A stretch of DNA of 10,697 nucleotides from Pyrinomonadaceae bacterium (GTDB lineage: Bacteria > Acidobacteriota > Blastocatellia > Pyrinomonadales > Pyrinomonadaceae), in the NCBI GenBank assembly GCA_013812565.1, contig JACCTF010000593.1, positions 1 through 10,697 on the forward strand, read 5' to 3'. Below, one piece after another: positions 5,156-10,697 of the stretch. The notes beneath the pieces are model-generated. The model worked only from the letters and a program-made list of their open reading frames with translations, did not search any database and was not told the DNA's origin. Each line of letters starts with the position of its first letter. The first letter of the stretch is position 1. The position numbers and the translations under genes are program-made.

Positions 5156-7570
5156 ATGCACCGTTTAACTACAGTTGTACTTCTCGCCGCACTGATCTGT
5201 GCGACCGCTATCCCCAGCCATTCATATACTTTTCAGCACACGGACGCTAGCGCATCCACCCGGCTAAAGTGGCCTGCCCGCACAATCCAGGTTGCGTTAT
5301 CACCTTCGCTTGCTTCACCGCCGGCTAATATCAAAGCGGGCAGCGATGTTTATACGGCAGCACGCCGAGCCTTGGCGCGCTGGTCCGAAGTCGCGAACAT
5401 ACAATTCGTTGAAATTCAGACGAGCGAGCAATCGATCAGTGCATCGGGCAGTTCCGATGGAGTCAGCTTAATTACCGTTGCCAACACGTCGCAGAACGCT
5501 GCTGCGTTTTCCCCTGGAGCGGACATACCAGGCCGCACGCGCATCTTCTTCGATCCGACAAACGGCAATATCACCGAAGCTGATATTGTGATTAATCCAA
5601 ATCTGTTTGCTGGCGACGGCGGGGCCCGGTTCTCCACCGATGGAACATCCGGCACCTACGATCTGGAATCGATCTTGACGCATGAGGTCGGCCACCTGCT
5701 CGGCCTAGACCATTCGGGCGTGATCGGCGCTACGATGCAGCCGCTCCTGGGAGTAAACAATCTCTACGGCGTACAAGCATTCACCGTGCGCACGCTTTCG
5801 GAAGATGACCAAGCAGCCGCGCACACGCTCTACAATCCGCGATTAAACACGGGGGCGATCAGCGGAACAGTTGCTTACGCTAACGGAACTGCCGCCTACG
5901 GTGCTCATGTATGGGCAGAGGATATTTCAACCGGCAAGGTGATAGCTGGCAACGTCGCGTTTGCCGATGGCGCGTACCGCATTGATGATTTGCCGGCAGG
6001 CAATTACCGCGTAATGGTTGAATCCTTGGACGGCCCCGTCGCTGCTTCCGACTTTATCTCGCGCGCTTACGCAGGCCTGCGCACTGCTCCGCCGCAATCG
6101 TTTCGGTCAGCCGAGGCGACAAGCAGCATCAGTGTGGCAGCGGGTGGCACAACCAATCTCGTAATTGCTCTCCCAGGCGCGGCGCGTGCGCTCAACTCGC
6201 GGTTGATTGGATTGGGTGGAACGCTTTCGGCATCCGCTGTGCCGCTTTCTCCAGGCGGAACGTACACCATTTATGTAGGCGGAGATGGAGTAGACCAAAT
6301 CCCCGGCTCAGGTGTTAGCATCCAATCGTCTTCCATCACCGTCAATCAAGCCAGCTTCCAATCGGTGCCTGGCTACGGGGTTCCGGTGATCAGCTTCGAC
6401 GTGAGCGTGAGTTCAAATGTCTCCCCCGGTGACTACACCATTCGTCTGCAATCCAACACAGGCGAAGTCGCGTACCTCACGGGCGGCTTGACTGTCGAAG
6501 CTGCTGTGCAGTTTGAGTTTGGGAACTACAGCGTGGCCGAGAACGCTAATCGTGCGACGCTAGTCGCCATCAGAGGCGGTGACACCTCGACAGCCGCCAG
6601 CTTCAACTACTTGACTGTGGATTCGACAGAGTTCATCGGCTGCGACACTGTCAGAGGAGAAGCGTTGCCACGTTGTGACTATGTCACTACGGTTGACACG
6701 CTCACCTTTGCTGCTGGTGAAACACAGAAAACGATTTTGATTCCAATCATTGATGATGGTTATGTAGAAGGATCTGAGACGTTGCGCATCGCATTGACGA
6801 ATGCTGCCGGCGCAAGTCTCGGCACGCGGGGTATTGTGACGCTAACGATTACTGACAACGATGCAGCAAGCGCGGCCAACCCTGTTTACAGCAATCAATT
6901 CTACGTGCGGCAACAGTATCTTGACTTCCTCTCGCGTGAGCTGGAGCAAGCCGGTTTTGATTCATGGCTAAATGTACTCAATGGCTGCACCAATAATGCG
7001 CCATCATGCGACCAGATCGAAGTCTCAGCTTCGTTCTTCCGCAGTCAGGAATTTCAGGGCAAGGGCTACTTCATCTACCGCTTCTACACTACTTCGTTCG
7101 GTTTGCGTCCAACCTTTGCCGAGTTTGATCGGGATGTGAAGCTATACAGCGCACGCACCGACACGGAAGTGGAACTGAAGAAGGAAGCGTTCATCGCGGA
7201 CTTTGTCAGTCGCGCCGCATGGAGGATGAAGTTCGATGGAATGTCGAACTCGATCTATGTTGATACGTTGCTCCAAGCAGCCGAGGTACAGCTTGCTAGC
7301 CGCAATCAGCTAATCAGTGATCTTGATGGCGTGCGGAAAACGCGCGCACAAGTGCTCCGCGAGATTGTGGAGAGCGCTGAAGTGAGCGCGCAGCATTACA
7401 ACCGCGCGTTTGTGGCGATGCAATACTTCGGGTACTTGCGGCGTGATCCTGAAGACGCAGGCTACCAAGCGTGGTTAGCGGTGATCAATGCTAATCCAAC
7501 GAACTACCGGCAAATGGTCGATGGCTTTGCCAATTCTACCGAGTACCGAAAACGCTTTGGTCAATCTTAA
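5156..7570 (+). CDS. Secreted matrixin-like zinc metalloprotease with Calx-beta and DUF4214-type C-terminus
   Basis: An 804-residue exported protein. Residues 1-23 are a signal peptide. The catalytic domain (about 30-230) carries HEVGHLLGLDH, with zinc ligands His176, His180 and His186 and catalytic Glu177, followed by Met194 as the Met-turn, as in metzincins of the matrixin family. Next come a carboxypeptidase-regulatory-like beta-sandwich (about 233-312, GAISGTVAYANG through LPAGNYRVMVE), an unassigned beta-rich segment (about 345-447), a Calx-beta domain (about 451-569, ending LTITDND), and a helical DUF4214-type region (about 576-804). The last region has two related units, starting near YLDFLSRELEQAG and YFGYLRRDPEDAG. 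No propeptide cysteine switch is obvious. It probably cleaves extracellular or surface protein; the accessory domains suggest adhesion or matrix contact. A strong terminator follows, so it looks monocistronic. Confidence 0.9.
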   Translation: MHRLTTVVLLAALICATAIPSHSYTFQHTDASASTRLKWPARTIQVALSPSLASPPANIKAGSDVYTAARRALARWSEVANIQFVEIQTSEQSISASGSSDGVSLITVANTSQNAAAFSPGADIPGRTRIFFDPTNGNITEADIVINPNLFAGDGGARFSTDGTSGTYDLESILTHEVGHLLGLDHSGVIGATMQPLLGVNNLYGVQAFTVRTLSEDDQAAAHTLYNPRLNTGAISGTVAYANGTAAYGAHVWAEDISTGKVIAGNVAFADGAYRIDDLPAGNYRVMVESLDGPVAASDFISRAYAGLRTAPPQSFRSAEATSSISVAAGGTTNLVIALPGAARALNSRLIGLGGTLSASAVPLSPGGTYTIYVGGDGVDQIPGSGVSIQSSSITVNQASFQSVPGYGVPVISFDVSVSSNVSPGDYTIRLQSNTGEVAYLTGGLTVEAAVQFEFGNYSVAENANRATLVAIRGGDTSTAASFNYLTVDSTEFIGCDTVRGEALPRCDYVTTVDTLTFAAGETQKTILIPIIDDGYVEGSETLRIALTNAAGASLGTRGIVTLTITDNDAASAANPVYSNQFYVRQQYLDFLSRELEQAGFDSWLNVLNGCTNNAPSCDQIEVSASFFRSQEFQGKGYFIYRFYTTSFGLRPTFAEFDRDVKLYSARTDTEVELKKEAFIADFVSRAAWRMKFDGMSNSIYVDTLLQAAEVQLASRNQLISDLDGVRKTRAQVLREIVESAEVSAQHYNRAFVAMQYFGYLRRDPEDAGYQAWLAVINANPTNYRQMVDGFANSTEYRKRFGQS

Positions 7571-7605
7571 AGCTTTGTCGTACACATAACCATCCAATAG
7601 AATCA

Positions 7606-7650
7606 GTAGCCGGCGAACGACAAAGGACTTCGCCGGCTACCATTTTATTC
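7606..7650 (+). terminator. Intrinsic terminator after the metalloprotease gene
   Basis: A perfect 12-bp stem, GTAGCCGGCGAA (7606-7617) with TTCGCCGGCTAC (7629-7640), closes an 11-nt loop and is followed by the T-rich CATTTTATTC. It starts 35 bp after the stop codon. Unusually, CTTTGTCGT at 7573-7581 is exactly complementary to 7617-7625, which is mostly loop. Confidence 0.88.
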
Positions 7651-7775
7651 ACAGTATCGAGACATCAAAAGCAGCGGCTCGGGCTGAAGCGAAAAACGGT
7701 TTCATCCCCCAAATCGCGACAAGCAATCGACGAAAGATTAACGTCAATGTCGTGCAAGCTCGCTCGCTACATCAG

Positions 7776-7793
7776 TAAGCTCAGCTTAGCTGA
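7776..7793. repeat. Interleaved palindromes upstream of the SMC promoter
   Basis: TAAGCT-C-AGCTTA (7776-7788) is a perfect odd palindrome. It overlaps TCAGC-TTA-GCTGA (7781-7793), a second perfect one. They end 8 bp before the -35 box, a plausible regulator-binding position, but short palindromes can also arise by chance. Confidence 0.35.
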
Positions 7794-7801
7794 AGTGTTG
7801 G

Positions 7802-7831
7802 TTGACATTTCGTTAAATCCCAACTTATAGT
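7802..7831 (+). promoter_or_regulatory. Near-consensus sigma-70 promoter for smc
   Basis: A perfect TTGACA at 7802-7807, an 18-bp spacer, and TATAGT at 7826-7831 (five of six consensus bases). Transcription should start near 7838, giving a leader of about 70 nt before ATG 7909. Confidence 0.82.
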
Positions 7832-7908
7832 GTGCCGCGCTAGAACTTGCTCAATGGGCTGTGTATTTTTTAATCTCTCAGTCCTGAGTTACCAGAGCAC
7901 GCGCATAC

Positions 7909-10697
7909 ATGTTCAAACTCCAACGCCTAGAAATCACCGGCTTTAAATCCTTCGCAGATTACACAGAACTCGTCTTTACAGGTGAGGGCATCACCGCCGT
8001 TGTCGGTCCAAACGGTTGCGGTAAAAGTAATGTCGCGGATGCCATCTCATGGGTGCTCGGTGAGCAGCGAGCCAAGCAACTACGCGGCGCAGAGATGAAG
8101 GATGTCATCTTTCAAGGATCGCGTGGTCGCGCGGCAGGCGGCATGGCCGAAGTGGTCCTCCACCTGATGCGCGACGAAACGTCTGTAAACGAATCGGACA
8201 TCGAGGACATAGATTCTGCCCTCGAAGAGATTGATGATCAAAGAACGACTTTTGAAGGAAGCGGCGCGTCTGAGACCATCGGGGAGAAGTTGGTAGACGA
8301 AGCGACGGATGGAAGCCCGCAAAACGTTCAGTCGAAGGCTGCGGCGCAAGCCGACGTAACTGGTTCAGTAAGCATTGCCCCGGCCATCGCTGAAGCAGCA
8401 TCAATTCCTACAGATGAATCCGCGTCTAGTGAAGGCGAGCCTACTGCAACTGCAAGTTCCGAAGCGATGACTAAAGCTCGCGGCAAGCGGCACTGGCGAC
8501 CGAGTCGTATTGCTTTGGAGTTTGCGCCGGGTGAAACCGTTACGGTGACCAGGCGCTTGTATCTCTCAGGCGAGAGCGAGTATTTGTTGAACGGTCGCGC
8601 GTGTCGGCTGCGTGATATTCAGGATTTGTTCTCAGGCACAGGCCTCGCTGGCGCACACTACGCCATCATCGAGCAGGGCCGCATCGGTCAAATACTCTCA
8701 GCTAAACCGATGGATCGCCGCACGCTCATCGAAGAAGCCGCCGGGATCACAAAGTTTCGCGTCCGCCAACGAGCCGCCGAAGTGCGTTTGGAGGGGGCGC
8801 GGGGCAATCTTCATCGTCTCTTTGACATCATCTCAGAGATTGAAAGACAAGTCGTCAGCTTGCGTCGTCAAGCGACAAAGGCTCGGCGCTACAGTCAAAC
8901 GCGCGAAGAACTGCGCGCAGCTTTGCGCCAAGTTTTCGTCGCCGATGAACGCGCGCTCCGAAGCCTGCTGGAGGAGCTTCGCACACATCTTGCCGAAGCA
9001 AGTAGCGAGGAGCAGAGACTCGCGGCGGAACTAGCCGCGCGCGAGGAGGAATCTCGGCAAGCGACTGCGGCAGCGCGCGCGTCCGAAGAAGAATTAGCCC
9101 AGCGCCGCGCTGCTGCCGCCGCGGCCGCTTTGCAACGCGACCGCAGCGAACGCGAACTCGCTTATCAGCAAGAGCAAGTCGCAGCACTCGAACAACGATT
9201 GACCGAGGTTGAAGGCGAATCGGAAACGGTAAGCGTGCGGTTAGTGAGCGTTGAAGCGGAAGCCGCCTCTCTGCGTGAACGCGAAGCCGAGGTGCGCCGG
9301 GCAAGCGAGGAGACCGCGCGTTTGGTTGCATCGGCTGAAGCCGCTTACGCTGAGCGCACGCTTGAAGTGGCGCAAGCCGAAGCGGAGATCGAGCAGACGC
9401 GCACCGAACTGCTTACCCACACAGCCGTAACCGAGCGGTTGATGGAGATCGGTCGCCAACTCGAAGCCACACTCGACCGCTTGGCTGCTCAGGCGGAAGG
9501 TTTAGCGCGCGAGCAGGTGCGCGCCGCCGCTGCCCACGCCGAAAGCACAGCGGAAGCTGAGCGCATCAACATCAATCTCAACGAAGTCCGCCTTCGCCTT
9601 GAACAGCTCGCCGAAGAACGCGAGGTGGCAGTTGAGGCCGTGACTCTGGCGCGTGCTGAGGCTGTGGCGGCGACGGCGGAACATGCCCGCATCCGCGATG
9701 AAGCGGCGCGGGTGCGTCATCGCCTCGACACGCTGGCGGAACTGGATGCTAAACGCGAACTTTATTCGGAAGCTGTCCAAAATCTGTTCGCGTCAAGCGA
9801 AGCTGTAAAAGATTTTCATTCCATCGGAACGCTCGTTGATGTGTTGCGCGTTGAACCGCAGTGGGAGCAAGCGGTGGAAAGCGCACTCGGCCCCTTCCTA
9901 CAGTCGGTGATTGTGCCGACGCCGGATGATGCGTTGCGGGCTGCTCTCTGGTTGAAGGAGAAGAACTGGGGACGCGCCACTTTTCTAGTCACCGGTCTTC
10001 ACGGCGCGAGCGTGGACGAGCAAAACGATCACACGTCGCATACCGGAGTCGCGCTCGCCGAAGAGGCTGATGACACGGACGACTTAAGGCTGTCCGTCGA
10101 TGAACTGCAAGACAGCGGGTTGCGCATTAGCGATCTACTTTGGGCACCGACTGAAATTCTCCAAGTCCTAGACCGGACGTTGACGCGCGAAATGAACGCG
10201 CAACTCGCCGAGACTCTCGACCAGGCGATGATTAAATCGCTTGCCACCGGCGACGCCTTCGTGACACGCGAAGGAGAGTGGGTTGCGGGCGGTCAGTTGC
10301 TTAGCGCCGGTGGTAGTCTTCATAACTCGAGCGGAAATGCCGGAGGACTTCTCGCGTTTAAGCGCGAGATGCGACAACTCGAACTTCGCGCCGCCGAGTT
10401 TGATCAAGAAGTGGCCGCCGCCGCTCAAGCTGCGAGCGCGGCGCGGCACAAGCTCGGCGAACTGGAAGAGGCGCTTGTGCAGCTCAATGAAATCATCGGG
10501 CGCGAGGAACGCGAGCAGATGGCGCGTGAGCTTCATGCCGCAGGGGTAAAGCAGGACATCGAGCGTGCCGAACGTCACCTGCGCGTTGTCGCTGACGAAG
10601 CGGCACGGCTTGCCGAAGAGCGAAGGGAAGTGGGGGGGCGGCGTGCGACTGCGGCCACTGAAGCAGAAGCGGCGGAGGCGTCGCGTCTCGCCTGCTT
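7909..10697 (+). CDS. smc: Chromosome segregation ATPase SMC (3' end outside window)
   Basis: The first 929 codons of SMC, the condensin-like ATPase that loops and compacts DNA with ScpA/ScpB. ATG 7909 gives the standard start MFKLQRLEITGFKSF. The Walker A motif is GPNGCGKSN (33-41). The N-terminal head continues to about residue 284, with SGESEYLLNG (220-229) and IIEQGRIGQIL (253-263) clearly SMC. A long coiled coil (about 285-630) leads to the hinge (about 635-805), then a second coil runs to the window edge. The signature motif and Walker B in the C-terminal head are outside. Two acidic inserts are present: about 88-200 in the head and about 697-728 in the hinge. No Shine-Dalgarno is clear, but the promoter is strong. 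The frame is open throughout, so the gene is incomplete only because of the window end. Confidence 0.96.
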   Translation, partial: MFKLQRLEITGFKSFADYTELVFTGEGITAVVGPNGCGKSNVADAISWVLGEQRAKQLRGAEMKDVIFQGSRGRAAGGMAEVVLHLMRDETSVNESDIEDIDSALEEIDDQRTTFEGSGASETIGEKLVDEATDGSPQNVQSKAAAQADVTGSVSIAPAIAEAASIPTDESASSEGEPTATASSEAMTKARGKRHWRPSRIALEFAPGETVTVTRRLYLSGESEYLLNGRACRLRDIQDLFSGTGLAGAHYAIIEQGRIGQILSAKPMDRRTLIEEAAGITKFRVRQRAAEVRLEGARGNLHRLFDIISEIERQVVSLRRQATKARRYSQTREELRAALRQVFVADERALRSLLEELRTHLAEASSEEQRLAAELAAREEESRQATAAARASEEELAQRRAAAAAAALQRDRSERELAYQQEQVAALEQRLTEVEGESETVSVRLVSVEAEAASLREREAEVRRASEETARLVASAEAAYAERTLEVAQAEAEIEQTRTELLTHTAVTERLMEIGRQLEATLDRLAAQAEGLAREQVRAAAAHAESTAEAERININLNEVRLRLEQLAEEREVAVEAVTLARAEAVAATAEHARIRDEAARVRHRLDTLAELDAKRELYSEAVQNLFASSEAVKDFHSIGTLVDVLRVEPQWEQAVESALGPFLQSVIVPTPDDALRAALWLKEKNWGRATFLVTGLHGASVDEQNDHTSHTGVALAEEADDTDDLRLSVDELQDSGLRISDLLWAPTEILQVLDRTLTREMNAQLAETLDQAMIKSLATGDAFVTREGEWVAGGQLLSAGGSLHNSSGNAGGLLAFKREMRQLELRAAEFDQEVAAAAQAASAARHKLGELEEALVQLNEIIGREEREQMARELHAAGVKQDIERAERHLRVVADEAARLAEERREVGGRRATAATEAEAAEASRLAC

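Larger units (their letters stand above)
7571..7908. other. 338-bp gap between metalloprotease and SMC genes
   Basis: It holds the metalloprotease terminator (7606-7650), interleaved short palindromes (7776-7793) and the SMC promoter (7802-7831). Between 7651 and 7775 I see no gene, RNA or clear structure. Confidence 0.7.

Noticed and set aside
8080..10578. Many long - strand ORFs (8080-8404, 8855-9331, 9241-9780, 10029-10578) and + strand ones at 8612-9034 and 10283-10549
   Set aside because: They are shadows of the continuous SMC frame, which has intact conserved motifs throughout.
10632..10638. Run of seven G in smc as a possible frameshift or phase-variable tract
   Set aside because: The frame reads through into normal coiled-coil sequence; a single G7 in GC-rich coding DNA is weak evidence.
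1..10697. CRISPR arrays, insertion sequences, tRNA or rRNA genes, phage or defence genes
   Set aside because: No regularly spaced repeats, transposase motifs, cloverleaf-type sequence or defence-protein signatures were seen on either strand.

Overview
The window (about 10.7 kb, moderate GC, no mobile elements, tRNA or rRNA seen) looks like ordinary chromosome of an Acidobacteriota bacterium, most likely near Blastocatellia. This is inferred from three things: a secreted protein ending in DUF4214-type repeats after a Calx-beta domain, an SMC protein with a long acidic insertion in its N-terminal head, and a YtxJ-type bacilliredoxin from the bacillithiol pathway. No 16S or other decisive marker is present. 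All well-supported genes lie on the + strand.

Layout. 1-297: no convincing gene, but a near-perfect 32-bp palindrome and a possible decayed receiver-domain fragment. 298-1036: a bacilliredoxin (YtxJ/BrxC family) followed 40 bp later by a DUF971 zinc-domain protein. 1140-1451: a three-helix PQ-loop/SemiSWEET-like membrane protein. 1556-1828: a small four-cysteine zinc-ribbon-like protein. 2192-2428: a small charged helical protein. 2666-2941: a 7Fe ferredoxin (FdxA type) with a good -10 box, a structured leader and a strong Shine-Dalgarno sequence. 3080-4234: a polysaccharide-export (Wza-like) protein with an unusual Thr/Glu/Gln repeat, followed by a small two-helix membrane protein (4339-4647). 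4648-5155: a 508-bp gap with one weak antisense ORF candidate. 5156-7570: a secreted matrixin-like zinc metalloprotease with a multi-domain tail, closed by a strong intrinsic terminator. 7909-10697: the first 929 codons of the chromosome-segregation ATPase SMC, reading off the window end, behind a near-consensus sigma-70 promoter.

The genes do not form one pathway. The 5' third groups small redox, metal and membrane proteins (bacilliredoxin, DUF971, zinc ribbon, ferredoxin). The middle encodes envelope and secreted products (export channel, metalloprotease). The 3' end is housekeeping chromosome maintenance. I did not find a convincing new multi-gene system. The best leads are the two acidic insertions in SMC, the pairing between a terminator loop and the sequence just upstream of it, the repeat insert in the export protein, the metalloprotease architecture, and a possible antisense gene.
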